From: Piscibacillus salipiscarius JCM 13188
GTDB taxonomy: Bacteria; Bacillota; Bacilli; Bacillales; Alkalibacillaceae
DNA: 64,000 nt
Direction: 5' to 3'
Assembly: GCF_001311865.1 (NCBI RefSeq)
Contig: NZ_BBCD01000015.1
Coordinates: 17,014-81,013, forward strand
Numbering within the stretch: the stretch's first letter is position 1; each line of letters begins with the position of its first letter. Shown in pieces: positions 30,382-42,442 of this stretch. The notes below the pieces were generated by a model, which was not told the DNA's origin, ran no database searches, and was given only the letters and a program-made list of their open reading frames with translations. The position numbers and the translations under genes were made by a program.

Positions 30382-30429
30382 ACAAATTCCCCCTCTCCCC
30401 AAATGAACTTATATTTAATAGTGAGAAGA

Positions 30430-30460
30430 AAACTCGCCTACTTAAAGACGAGTTTTCTAG
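30430..30460 (-). terminator. Terminator after gyrA
   Basis: AAACTCG...CGAGTTT arms (GAAAACTCGCC and GACGAGTTTTC) pair around TACTTAAA, with T-rich flanks on the minus strand. It lies just past the gyrA stop at 30472. Confidence 0.75.
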
Positions 30461-30471
30461 TTGTAAAATGT

Positions 30472-32979
30472 TTATTCTTCAGTTGTCTCGTCACTATTAG
30501 TTGAATCAGTATGCTCTTCTGTAGCCTCTTGATCTTCAATGTCATCTTCAGGCTCTTCTTTCTCTACTCGTGCTACAGTTGCTACTTCTTCCTCTTCCGC
30601 TAAACGGATTAATTTAACACCTTGTGTATTACGGCCCGTTTGTGAGATTGATTCAGAAGACATTCTAATCAATACCCCACTTGCCGTCATTAACATTAGG
30701 TCTTCATCACCAGTAACAGGCTTAACTGCTACAACTGAACCATTCTTCTCACTTAATTTACAAGTGATAATTCCTTTACCACCACGTTTTGAAGACGATA
30801 CTCATCTTCGTGCGTTCGTTTTCCAAAACCTTTAGACGTTACAGTTAGAAGATCGACCCCTTTATCAATGATTTCCATTGATACGACCTCATCGCCTTCT
30901 TTTAGCGTGATGCCTTTAACGCCTGAAGCCGTACGTCCCATTGAGCGTACATCAGATTCATGGAAGCGAATCAGTAAACCATTCTTCGTTGCAATCATCA
31001 TATTTTTATCGCCATCCGTTAAGCGAACGGATATGAGTTCATCATCTTCACGAAGATTAATTGCTCTTAAACCACCACGGCGAATATTAGCAAAGTTCTC
31101 TAGAGATGTTCGTTTTGATAGTCCTTTCTTGTGGTAAAGAATAAGAACCAATCAGAATCGAATTCTTTAACACTAATGACCGCATTGACCCATTCATCTT
31201 TTTCCACTTGAAGAACGTTAACTAACGGAATACCTTTAGCTGTACGGCTAAACTCAGGAATTTCATAACCTTTCGCACGGTACACCTTACCTTTATTTGT
31301 AAAGAATAATAAAGTGTCGTGGGTGGATGTTGATAATAGATGTTCGATGAAATCATCATCATTCGTCCCCATCCCCTGTATACCTCGGCCACCTCTTCGT
31401 TGCGCACGATAAGTTGTGGCAGGTAGGCGTTTAATATAACCCCTGTGCGTCAAACTAATGATGACCGTTTCTTCTGGAATTAAGTCTTCATCTTCAATAA
31501 AGTCTGTACCACCAATAGTAATTTCAGTGCGGCGAGTATCATTAAATTTCTCTTTAATTTCAAGAAGTTCCTCTTTAATGATATCTAAAACCTTTTGTTC
31601 ATCAGCTAAGATCGCTTTTAACTCAGCAATTAATTCTTTAACCTCTTTGTAGTCATTATCTATCTTATCACGCTCTAAGCCTGTTAGACGTTGCAAACGC
31701 ATATCTAAAATAGCTTGAGCTTGTTTTTCTGATAATCCAAAACGATTCATTAAGCCATCTCTTGCTTCATCAGTGGTCTGGGAACCACGGATTAATTCAA
31801 TGACTTCATCAAGATGATCTAGCGCGATTCTTAAACCTTCTAAAATATGAGCTCTAGCTTCTGCTTTTTCTAGGTCATATTTTGTCCGTCTAATAATGAC
31901 TTCTTTTGGTGTTCTAAGTAATATTCAAGCGTTTGTTTAATGTTTAACACTTTCGGTTGTCCATTAACTAACGCTAACATGTTGATTCCAAATGACGTTT
32001 GCAAGGAGGTTTGCTTGTATAGATTATTTAATACAACATTTGGGTTTGCATCGCGCCTTAATTCAATGACAATACGCATTCCTTCTCGGTCAGATTCATC
32101 TCTTAAGTCAGTTATACCGTCAATTTTCTTATCCCGAACTAGTTCAGCAATTTTCTCAATCAGTCTCGCTTTATTAACTTGAAAAGGTAATTCATTAACG
32201 ATGATCGTTGCTTTTCCGTTCGGTTCTTCAATAATATCTGCTTTAGAGCGAATCGTTAAAGAACCTTTACCAGTTTCATACGCCTGACGAATTCCACTTC
32301 TGCCTAAAATACTCCCGCCAGTTGGAAAATCCGGTCCATGTATATAATCGTTCATCAGTTCTTCAATTGTTATATCTGGATTTTCACTAATCGCTAATAC
32401 GGCATCAATAACTTCCCCTAATTGGTGCGGAGGAATATTGGTTGCCATCCCAACAGCAATACCTGATGCACCGTTAACAAGCAAGTTTGGAAACTTTGCA
32501 GGTAAAACAACTGGCTCTTTTTCTGTGCCATCATAGTTGTCATCGTAGTCAATCGTATTTTTATTTATATCTCGAAGCAGCTCCATAGAAATCTTTGACA
32601 TACGAGCCTCGGTATAACGCATCGCAGCGGCTGAGTCACCATCTACAGAACCGAAGTTACCGTGACCATCCACTAACATATTACGGAAGTTAAAATCCTG
32701 CGCCATTCGTACCATTGCTTCATAAACTGCTGAATCACCATGAGGGTGATACTTACCAATTACTTCACCAACAATACGTGCTGATTTCTTATAAGCCTTA
32801 TCTGAATGCATTCCTAAATCATGCATCGCATAAAGGATACGTCTATGTACAGGTTTTAAACCATCACGAACATCTGGTAAAGCACGTGAAACAATGACAC
32901 TCATTGCATAATCTAAAAACGATGTTCGCATTTCTTGACTAATATTAATTTCTTCTACTTTTGGTCGTTGTTGATCCAA
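30472..32979 (-). CDS. gyrA: DNA gyrase subunit A (frameshifted)
   Basis: DNA-cutting subunit of gyrase, about 836 residues. The N-terminus [19 protein letters not shown] and the active-site Tyr in RYTEARM are clear. The quinolone region reads [15 protein letters not shown], i.e. the susceptible Ser and Glu are present. The C-terminal β-pinwheel has the gyrase box [12 protein letters not shown] and ends in a very acidic tail ([11 protein letters not shown]). Three indels (about 31898, 31145 and 30775) break the frame. The start is TTG 32979, 9 nt after GGGAGG; the nearby ATG is out of frame and too close. Confidence 0.96.
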
Positions 32980-33004
32980 CCGTCATTACCTCCCTAACGG
33001 TAAT

Positions 33005-33038
33005 GAGCGCAAGAAACTAATGCCGTACACTTGCGCTC
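33005..33038. repeat. Hairpin in gyrB-gyrA intergenic space
   Basis: GAGCGCAAG and CTTGCGCTC form a perfect 9-bp stem with a 16-nt loop. No T-run follows on the minus strand, so it is more likely an mRNA-processing or stability element than a terminator. Confidence 0.6.
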
Positions 33039-33048
33039 TTACCACAAC

Positions 33049-34975
<1,927 letters not shown>

Positions 34976-35020
34976 GATCTCACCTTCATTTTCTTATTGA
35001 ATTACTAGTCACTTGGCCAG

Positions 35021-35311
35021 TTACTCTTCTAGTTCATAGGTATCTGTTATATCTTCTACCTTATCTAACTTATAATCTAATTGCGCACGTCTATTTAACG
35101 TCGATACTGATAGGGAACTGAAGTATATATGATCAACGGTAATGACAATGGATTTAGCTTCTTCATACGAATTATCCGAGACATTACCTTTTTCTCTTTG
35201 TTTAAATATCATTTCTTCTACAATTGATGAGGAGTTAAACAACGTATAATCAATAATTGACACCACATCTTCAGACTGAATAACGTTTTCATCGCCTATA
35301 TGTATAAACAC
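35021..35311 (-). CDS. remB: DUF370 regulatory protein RemB (YaaB)
   Basis: Intact 96-residue RemB (YaaB, DUF370 family). In B. subtilis it promotes expression of extracellular-matrix genes. MFIHIGDENVIQSEDVVSII is the family signature. It sits between recF and gyrB as in B. subtilis, 45 bp upstream of gyrB. The tail past residue ~80 is acidic. Confidence 0.92.
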   Translation of the reverse strand: MFIHIGDENVIQSEDVVSIIDYTLFNSSSIVEEMIFKQREKGNVSDNSYEEAKSIVITVDHIYFSSLSVSTLNRRAQLDYKLDKVEDITDTYELEE

Positions 35312-35320
35312 TTTCGATCC

Positions 35321-36437
35321 TCACCTTTCTTCGACTAATTGTCCATTATGAATTGTATAAATCGCAGCTTGGCTTATGGTGTCATGAGCTATTCCATCAA
35401 CACTCGTGTGGTAACAAAGGTTTGCACCTTCCCTTGAATCGTATTCAAGAGGTGGGATTGCCTAAAATCATCAAGTTCACTTAAGACATCATCCAATAAT
35501 AAAATTGGATACTCTCCTACTTCTTCATAAATTAGTTCAATTTCAGCTAGTTTAAGTGATAGGGCTGTCGTTCGTTGTTGTCCTTGCGAACCAAACGTTT
35601 GCACATTTTTGTCATTGACATTAAAGATTAAATCATCCCGGTGAGGGCCAACTAGAGTAGTACCCCGTTCAATTTCCTTAGTTTCAATTTTAGAAAAATG
35701 TTCCTCTAAAACTATCTTTATTTTTTCCGAATCCATGTCTTCTGATACATCTACACTTGCATCGTAATCAATCGATAACTGTTCATATCCTCTACTAATT
35801 CCTTCATGGATTGGTTTTGCCCATTTTCTTAGCTTTTGCAAGAATAGAAAACGTTTGTTTAATATAACTGAAGCATGCTCTATTAATTGGTCCGTATATA
35901 CTCTTAACATAGTCGGATCAGGCTGCTGCTTTCTTTGTAAATCTTTTAGTAAGGCATTTCGTTCTTTTAGTATTCGTTGAAATTGCCCTAAATGGTAGAT
36001 GTAAACTGGCTGTGTTTGACCAATTTCCATATCAAAAAATTTTCTTCGTTCAGATGGGCTACCCTTTACTAGATTAAGATCTTCTGGAGCAAACATCACA
36101 ATGTTCATCGCTCCGATATATTCACTTAAACGTTTTTGTTCAATGTGATTGAACTTAGCTTTTTTCCCTTTATTTGAAAAAACAACTTCAAGCGGGAAAC
36201 TTTGATTTCGTTTAAAAACCCTACCCTCTATTTTACCATACTCTGCGTCCCATTGAATTAATTCTTTGTCTCTTGATGTACGATGCGATTTTGTGAAAGC
36301 TAACACGTAAATGGCTTCCATTAGGTTTGTTTTCCCTTGGGCATTTTCACCAATGATGACATTAATTTTTGATCAAATGAAACAGATAATTTATCGTAAT
36401 TCCGATAGTGGGTAAGTGTAATTTCCTCAATATACAT
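35321..36437 (-). CDS. recF: DNA repair protein RecF (frameshifted)
   Basis: SMC-like ATPase, about 371 residues, loading RecA at gaps. [17 protein letters not shown] begins the protein and [15 protein letters not shown] is Walker A. The signature region [19 protein letters not shown] and Walker [13 protein letters not shown] follow. Two indels break it: an A5 run near 36372 should be A6 ([12 protein letters not shown]), and near 35405 one base is missing so that [17 protein letters not shown] sequence continues to VEER and TGA at 35321. It is in an operon with yaaA, remB and gyrB. Confidence 0.94.
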
Positions 36438-36463
36438 GAAGTGACTCCTCTAATGTGTATGCA

Positions 36464-36687
36464 TTAATTCGATGCTTGTCCAACTTGAAATGTCCCGACT
36501 TCTTCAACTTCAATCACATCGTTCACTTTAAGTTTTCTGCCTCTACGATCATCTAATTCTCCATTGACATATACATTGAATTCCTTCAAAAAAATTTTGC
36601 CATGCCGCCAGAGTCAATAATATTAGCTAATTTTAAAAACTGTCCAAGAGTGATCTCTTGTGTATCTATTTCGATAATTTCAGGCAT
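36464..36687 (-). CDS. yaaA: S4-domain protein YaaA (frameshifted)
   Basis: Small S4-type RNA-binding protein, 74 residues when repaired; the B. subtilis counterpart is linked to ribosome assembly. MPEIIEIDTQEITLGQFLK begins it and FNVYVNGELDDRRGRKL is the S4 core. GCAAAATTTTTTTGA near 36590 has T7 where T8 would read AKFFLKEF, a homopolymer deletion. It precedes recF by 26 bp. Confidence 0.88.
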
Positions 36688-36868
36688 TTTTTCACCTTCT
36701 TTTCCAATCTAACATCATATATCTATTTTACTAGATATTTCACATTAAGAAAAGTACAAGGAAAACCCTTATATCTTTATTAAAAATAGTGTTATCCCTA
36801 GTTTGGCCGAATGATGAACCCGTTAACCAAAAGAATATTATTTTCTTATTACTTTAAAGTTATTAACA

Positions 36869-36877
36869 TGTGAATAA
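36869..36877. promoter_or_regulatory. Perfect DnaA box between dnaN and yaaA
   Basis: TGTGAATAA (TTATTCACA on the other strand) matches the DnaA-box pattern TTATNCACA. The 328-bp dnaN-yaaA interval also has weaker 7/9 matches nearby, the dnaN terminator and presumably the promoter of yaaA-recF-remB-gyrB. DnaA may modulate that promoter. Confidence 0.45.
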
Positions 36878-36968
36878 TTCAAAAAGGGGTAAGCCATCCA
36901 CAGTGGATCATTTTAAATAATTTCAATCAAGGAGAGGTTGTGGAAAGTTTTAATGAGAGCATAATTAA

Positions 36969-37008
36969 AACCCGAGCTAAGTTTTCAAACATCTTGGCTC
37001 GGGTTTAT
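36969..37008 (-). terminator. Terminator after dnaN
   Basis: On the minus strand AACCCGAGCCAAG pairs with CTTAGCTCGGGTT (one mismatch), followed by TTAATTAT. It starts right after the dnaN stop. Confidence 0.8.
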
Positions 37009-37015
37009 TTTTATA

Positions 37016-38158
37016 TTAATAAGTTCTTACTGGTGTAATTAACTGTAAAATTTGATCTTCATCTTCTTTAGGACGAATAACAAACGGGCGCATAGCACCT
37101 GTGAAATTAATTGCGACTTGTTCAGCGTCAATAGCTTTTAAAGCATCAATCATATATTTCGCATTAAAAGAGATTTTTAAATCTTCACCTTCGATTGAAT
37201 CAGTAACTAATGTCTCCTCTACATGACCAATTTCAGGGGAGTGACTCGTAATTTGGATCGTATTTTGATCTTTTGTTACAAGCTTGACGATGTTGTTTCG
37301 ATTATCCTTAGCTAAAAGACTAGCACGGTCAATTGAATCGATAAGTTCTTTTGAATTAACAGTAACGACTGTTTTACTTTGATTAGGAATTAGACGAGAT
37401 GTCTCAGGGTAGTTACCGTCTAATAAACGAGATAAAAAGAATAAGTTCTTAGTTCTAAATAAGATTTGATTATCCGTTACACTTATCTGGATCGTCTCTT
37501 GAGTGTCACCAAGGATTTTATTTAATTCACTTAGACTTTTACCAGGAATGACAACATTATTAAAGGTTAGATGATCAGCATTTGACATAGAAATCCTTCT
37601 AGAAGCTAGACGATGAGAATCTGTTGCGACTAGTTCTAACAAATCATTTTCAAGTTTAATATTGACCCCTGTTAAAATTGGTCTAGTTTCAGACACAGAA
37701 ACGGCAAAGTTCGTTTGTCTAATTAACATTTTCAATAAATCGATTTGTAGATCAAAGCTATTATCAGTCTGTAAAACTGGTAATTGAGGGAACTCCTCAG
37801 TGTCCTGACCATTTAACTTAAACTCTGCATGACCAGATTTTATTTGGATGTTTAAATCACTATCAACATTAATTTCAACTTGATGATCAGGTAATTTACG
37901 AATAATTTCAGGTAAAAATTTAGCTTGTACAACAATTTGTCCTGGTTCAAGATCGTGAATGTTAACAACACCATCTTCTTCAACCGGAATAGTAGATTCG
38001 ATTGTAATATCTGAATTACTACCTGTTAGTTTGACTCCTTGCTGGTTGGCTTCAATTTTGATGCCAGATAAAATCGGGATAGTTGGTTTAGATGATATAG
38101 CCTTCATAACATTTTGGATGCTATTCATTAATGGTTCACGTTCTATTAAGATTTTCAT
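37016..38158 (-). CDS. dnaN: DNA polymerase III β sliding clamp DnaN
   Basis: Intact 380-residue clamp subunit with the three repeated clamp domains. MKILIEREPLMNSIQNVMKA starts it and the C-terminus MRPFVIRPKEDEDQILQLI followed by TPVRTY is the conserved end that forms the protein-binding cleft. It encircles DNA and tethers polymerase III. AGGAGGGC precedes ATG 38158. It is the only long gene of the dnaA-gyrA block without a frame break. Confidence 0.98.
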   Translation of the reverse strand: MKILIEREPLMNSIQNVMKAISSKPTIPILSGIKIEANQQGVKLTGSNSDITIESTIPVEEDGVVNIHDLEPGQIVVQAKFLPEIIRKLPDHQVEINVDSDLNIQIKSGHAEFKLNGQDTEEFPQLPVLQTDNSFDLQIDLLKMLIRQTNFAVSVSETRPILTGVNIKLENDLLELVATDSHRLASRRISMSNADHLTFNNVVIPGKSLSELNKILGDTQETIQISVTDNQILFRTKNLFFLSRLLDGNYPETSRLIPNQSKTVVTVNSKELIDSIDRASLLAKDNRNNIVKLVTKDQNTIQITSHSPEIGHVEETLVTDSIEGEDLKISFNAKYMIDALKAIDAEQVAINFTGAMRPFVIRPKEDEDQILQLITPVRTY

Positions 38159-38169
38159 AATGCCCTCCT

Positions 38170-38322
38170 GATTTGTTAGTTATATATTTATTTATTTTTA
38201 ATAAAAAATTAGTAGTAATCGTAATAGGTCCTGTGAATTTGTGAATAACTCTAGATAATAGCATGAAATCAAGTTATTCACATGTGGATAAACTGTTTAT
38301 GAATGTGCATAACTTATCTACA
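38170..38322. other. oriC: oriC, dnaA-dnaN part: DnaA boxes, DnaA-trio, DUE
   Basis: Between dnaA and dnaN lie DnaA boxes TGTGAATAA (38240), TTATTCACA (38274), TGTGGATAA (38283) and TGTGCATAA (38304), plus TTATCTACA (38314, one mismatch). On the dnaN side the minus strand reads CTATTACGATTACTACTA (38210-38227), a run of DnaA-trio-like triplets, then an almost pure A/T tract to 38170. The order boxes, GGACC GC-island, trios, AT-rich unwinding element matches the B. subtilis oriC unwinding region. Confidence 0.9.
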
Positions 38323-38331
38323 TGTTCACAA

Positions 38332-39678
38332 CTAATGAGACTTAATTGTTTCAATTAAATCATCAATTTCTCGCTGTAATTGTAGATCTTCAGCCATCAT
38401 TTTAGAGATTTTTTCGTGAGCATGAATGACGGTAGTATGATCCCTACCACCAAATTCTTCACCTATTTTAGGTAACGAATAATCAGTTAATTCTCGTGAT
38501 AGATACATAGCAATCTGACGAGGGAAGGCGACTGATTTGGTTCGTTTTTGGCAGCGAAATCTTCTAAACGTACATGGTATTTTTCGCCAATGATTTCTTG
38601 AATTCCTTTAATCGTAATTTCTTTAGGTTTACTATTTGGAATAATGTCTTTTAATGCACTCGCAGCTAATGCAGCATCAATATCCTCATTAACTAGTGAA
38701 GAGTAGGCAACAACTCTGATTAATGCACCTTCTAATTCTCTGATGTTAGTGTCTATTTGATTAGCTATATAAAGCATGACCTCGTTAGGAATATCTAAGC
38801 CATCTGCTTTTGCTTTCTTTCTTAAGATTGCGATACGAGTTTCTAAATCTGGCGGTGTAATATCTGTGATGAGGCCCCATTCAAACCGAGAACGCAGCCT
38901 GTCTTCTAATGTTGGAATCTCTTTAGGTGGTCTGTCACTTGAAATGACGATTTGTTTATTTTCTTCATGTAAGGTATTGAACGTATGGAAAAATTCCTCT
39001 TGAGTTTGTTCTTTCCCAGCTAAAAATTGAATATCATCAATTAGGAGCACGTCTACATTACGATATTTATTTCTGAAATCAATCGCTTTATTATCACGAA
39101 TTGAATTAATAAACTCATTTGTAAATTTTTCTGAAGTTGTATAAAACGACACGAGCTGATGGGTTATGCTCTAGAACATAATGACCGATTGCATGCATTA
39201 AGTGTGTTTTACCAAGACCTACACCACCATATATGAATAGGGGGATTATAGGCTTTAGCAGGCGCTTCAGCTACAGCTAGTGATGCTGCATGGGCAAAAC
39301 GGTTTCCAGAACCAATGACGAACGTCTCAAATGTATATTTAGAATTCAACATCGATTTTGATGATGAGTCATTTTGCTTAAGTTGATTCATTTTTTTAAT
39401 CGGTTGTTTTTGCGGTTCATCGATGTCTTCTGTTTCTGGAATAATAAATTTAGGCTCTAGTTCTGCTCCTGTGATGTCATAAATGGTTGAAGAGATGAGC
39501 TTAGAATAACTGTTTTCTAACCAATCTCTCGCAAACTCATTTGGAGCAGCGATCACTATTTGATCGTTTTCAATGAACTTAGCCTCTGTTGATTTTAACC
39601 AAGTATCAAAACTTGGTTTGCTGACTTTTTCTCTATCTCTGATAAAGCTTTCGTCCATATTTCTGATATATTCTCCAA
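38332..39678 (-). CDS. dnaA: Replication initiator DnaA (frameshifted)
   Basis: About 449 residues. Domain I ([15 protein letters not shown] then [10 protein letters not shown]), a variable domain II rich in K, Q and S, AAA+ domain III with Walker [14 protein letters not shown] and Walker [13 protein letters not shown], and domain IV with the helix-turn-helix signature [16 protein letters not shown]. Four indels (about 39618, 39238, 39140 and 38515) break it. The start is TTG 39678 after AAGGGAGTG; the in-frame ATG downstream would lose half of domain I. It lies between the two DnaA-box clusters as in other Bacillaceae. Confidence 0.96.
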
Positions 39679-39735
39679 CTAGTTCACTCCCTTAGTTCAA
39701 AAACTCCAATAAGAGGCCAAAATAAAAAACGCACA

Positions 39736-40076
39736 TGTGGATAATTATAAACGATTGTAACAAGCTTTATGTACATGAATCGACATAATCCACAAAAAAA
39801 TGTGCATAAATGTTTAAACAAGATGTGATTAACTATCCACAAACTATTCACAACCTGTGGAAAAGGTTACTTTTGTAAAAAGGTTATCCACGAGTTAAAC
39901 AACATAATCATAGCAGAAAATGTCGTTTATTTCAATGCGATTTGAAACTTATCCACACCAAGAACTCCTATGTTTAAATTTTTTGTCCACAAGGGTCGAA
40001 TTTGTGGGTATTTTGTCAATTCACAATGTGGATAGATTTTTTTGGTTAGAAAGTTGTTAATTGGAGTTGTGGATAA
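39736..40076. other. oriC: oriC, dnaA-upstream DnaA-box cluster
   Basis: Perfect boxes TGTGGATAA (39736), TGTGCATAA (39801), TTATCCACA (39949) and TGTGGATAA (40068). One-mismatch boxes begin at 39786, 39824, 39833, 39844, 39884 and 40027. About ten boxes lie in 340 bp in the 530-bp gap between the divergent dnaA and rpmH genes, corresponding to incA/incB of B. subtilis. A TATAAT on the minus strand at 39749-39744 abuts the first box and is a candidate dnaA -10, fitting autoregulation. Confidence 0.92.
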
Positions 40077-40210
40077 AAGGAACTTGTTTTTGATCAAAAT
40101 TTATTACAATGAAATGTGCGCTATTGATTTGACAACAAGCGTTACATTTTATATACTAATTTGGACTGTTTTTAGAAGGAACGTGCAAGATCATCAGGAG
40201 GTGTTTAAGA

Positions 40211-40344
40211 ATGAAACGCACTTATCAACCAAATAAACGTAAAAGAAATAAAGTACACGGATTCCGTGCTAGAATGAGTACAAAAAACGGACGTAAAGTT
40301 CTAGCTCGTCGTCGTAAAAAAGGAAGAAAAGTTCTATCTGCTTA
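40211..40344 (+). CDS. rpmH: 50S ribosomal protein L34 (frameshifted)
   Basis: Large-subunit protein bL34, 44 residues. [19 protein letters not shown] and [16 protein letters not shown] are invariant family sequence. After CGTCGTCGT only five A's are present where six are needed to read [12 protein letters not shown] and the TAG at 40342-40344, so the gene as written lacks its true end. One missing homopolymer base is the simplest explanation, since bL34 is essential or nearly so. AGGAGGTG precedes ATG 40211. It is the first rightward gene from oriC. Confidence 0.94.
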
Positions 40345-40380
40345 GGCCACTGAAATTATATCAGTGGTCTTTTTTCTCTT
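40345..40380 (+). terminator. Terminator/attenuator after rpmH
   Basis: CCACTGA and TCAGTGG pair around AATTATA, followed by TCTTTTTTCTCTTTTT. It would lower expression of rnpA relative to rpmH. Confidence 0.85.
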
Positions 40381-40477
40381 TTTAGAAATAGAAGTAGAAT
40401 AGTTAAACGTGATTAATAGTGTAAAATAGATGGCAACGTGTCATGCTATATACATAGATCAAGCGTAGATTGGATGA

Positions 40478-40833
40478 ATGGATTATATGAAGAAAGAATA
40501 TAGAATTAAAAAGAATGAAGAGTTTCAAAAAATCTTAAAGCATGGACATTCATTCGCTAATCGCCAATTGGTACTTTATTATTATGAGAAAGAACAACAA
40601 AGTCATTTTCGAGTAGGTTTATCTGTAGGAAAGAAAATTGGCAATGCGGTTAAACGCAACGAAGTGAAACGTTTTTTTTTTTAAGACATGCATTGATTGA
40701 CTTTGAAGACCAAATTAAGCCAAATTATGATTTAGTGATTATTGCCAGAAAACCTACAAACCAAATGGGTTTCTATGAAATAAAGAAGAGCTTATCACAC
40801 GTTTTAAAACGATCTAACATGTTTCGTCAATAA
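40478..40833 (+). CDS. rnpA: RNase P protein component RnpA (frameshifted)
   Basis: Protein subunit of RNase P, about 117 residues, for tRNA 5' maturation. [19 protein letters not shown] starts it; [20 protein letters not shown] is the RNR-type RNA-binding signature. A run of 11 T's at 40672-40682 interrupts it, where a normal gene would have about six ([12 protein letters not shown]). After the run the expected [14 protein letters not shown] follows. The start may be ATG 40478 or ATG 40487; neither has a strong ribosome site. Confidence 0.92.
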
Positions 40834-40955
40834 TTGATTGAATTTCTTATGGTAAAAGGTATAGAAGAAGTGCTAAAATACTAAATAGAGTTTAATAAAC
40901 TATACAAACCATTATAATGTTAGTAGTTTGCCGATTTGTTAGGAGGAAATAGAGA

Positions 40956-41734
40956 GTGCGCAAAAAGATTTTACTCATTGCAGCGTTAATAGGTTTAGCT
41001 ATCTTTTTATCAGGCTGTATGGACGTAAACCAAGATCTCACAAATGATACTAAAGAAGGGATCTGGGAAGAGTATTTTGTATGGCCATTAATAACTTTAA
41101 TTGAGTTTATAGCGGAAGATATTTTTAATCATGGTTATGGTCTAGCCATTATTATTGTAACGATTCTACTACGTACATTAATTCTTCCATTAAATATTAA
41201 ACAATTAAAATCATCTCAGGCAATGCAAATGTTGCAGCCAGAGATTCAAAATTAAGAGAGAAGTATTCATCAAAAGATCAACAAACACAACAGAAATTAC
41301 AGCAAGAAACAATGGCATTATTCCAAAAACACGGTGTCAATCCATTAGCAGGTTGTTTACCAATTGTAGCTCAAATGCCAATTTTGATTGCATTCTATCA
41401 TGCGATTGTAAGATTCCCACCTATTAGAGATTATGATTTCTTATGGTTCTCATTAGGTGAACCAAGTGTGATTTTAGCCTTAATCACGATGGCAACGACA
41501 TTTATTCAGCAAAAAATTATGATGGCTGGTCAACCAGCTAGTGTAAACCCACAAATGCAAGTTATGTTATACTTATTACCATTAATGATTGGTGGATTTG
41601 CTTTATTCTTCCCATCAGCATTAGCGCTTTACTGGGTAGTAGGTAACTTGTTTATGATCGCACAAACCATTTTTATTCGTAAACCAATGATGAAACAATT
41701 TGAAGAAAATCAAAATGGGGGATCTAAAAAGTGA
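40956..41734 (+). CDS. yidC: Membrane protein insertase YidC/SpoIIIJ (frameshifted)
   Basis: Oxa1/YidC-family insertase, about 259 residues, folding proteins into the membrane and, as SpoIIIJ, supporting σG activation in the forespore. Signal peptide with lipobox LSGC, then [19 protein letters not shown] with the catalytic Arg, [19 protein letters not shown] and two C-terminal helices. An indel near 41250 breaks it at EIQ-KLREKY. The start is GTG 40956 after AGGAGG. It overlaps jag by GTGA. Confidence 0.94.
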
Positions 41735-42355
41735 GAGAGATAACGGCTAGTGGTCAAACAGTTGAAGAAGCTAAAGAAAATGCGCTTCGTCAATTAGGGC
41801 TTACAGATGAACAGGTCAACTTTGAAGTGATTGATGAGGGTAAAAAAGGATTACTCGGATTATTTGGGTCTAAAAGGGCTTACGTTAAAGCTCAAGAAAA
41901 GATAGATCTAGCTAAAATAGGGGAGCAGTTCTTAAAGAGTGTTTCTCTAGAAATGGGTGTTGAAGTAGAAGTAAAAGTTCAGAACAATGGTGATGAGCTA
42001 GTCTACGAATTAGTAGGAGATAAAATTGGTTTACTCATTGGAAAAAGAGGCCAAACGTTAAAACGCTCTACAATACCTTACACATTTAGCGGTAAATAAA
42101 GCTGATTCATCTCAATACGTGACAGTAGTTGTAGATGCTGAAAATTATCGTGATAGAAGAAAAGAGACCTTATATCAATTAGCAGAAAAGTTGGCAAGTA
42201 AAGCATCGCGTACAGGTGAAGAAGTTAAAATTGAACCAATGCCTTCATTTGAACGCAAAATGATCCATACCGCTTTACATGACCACAGCGACGTTTCAAC
42301 TCATTCAGAAGGTAAAGATCCTAATCGTTATATTGTAATTAAACCAATTAAATAA
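41731..42355 (+). CDS. jag: RNA-binding protein Jag/KhpB (frameshifted)
   Basis: SpoIIIJ-associated protein, about 208 residues: Jag-N domain ([29 protein letters not shown]), KH domain with LIGKRGQTL and R3H domain ([26 protein letters not shown]). It binds RNA and works with YidC or, as KhpB, with KhpA in cell-length control. A break near 42060 lies inside the KH domain. It starts at GTG 41731, overlapping yidC. Confidence 0.93.
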
Positions 42356-42366
42356 AGATAAAAGTG

Positions 42367-42408
42367 ATAGAAACATCTTGCGTGAAATCGTGAGGTGTTT
42401 CTTTTTTA
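42367..42408 (+). terminator. Intrinsic terminator after jag
   Basis: AGAAACATCT and AGGTGTTTCT pair (one wobble) around TGCGTGAAATCGTG, followed by T6. It isolates the methyltransferase gene from the yidC-jag unit. Confidence 0.75.
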
Positions 42409-42442
42409 GATATTACTAAAGATAATTATGGGAGTGATCATA

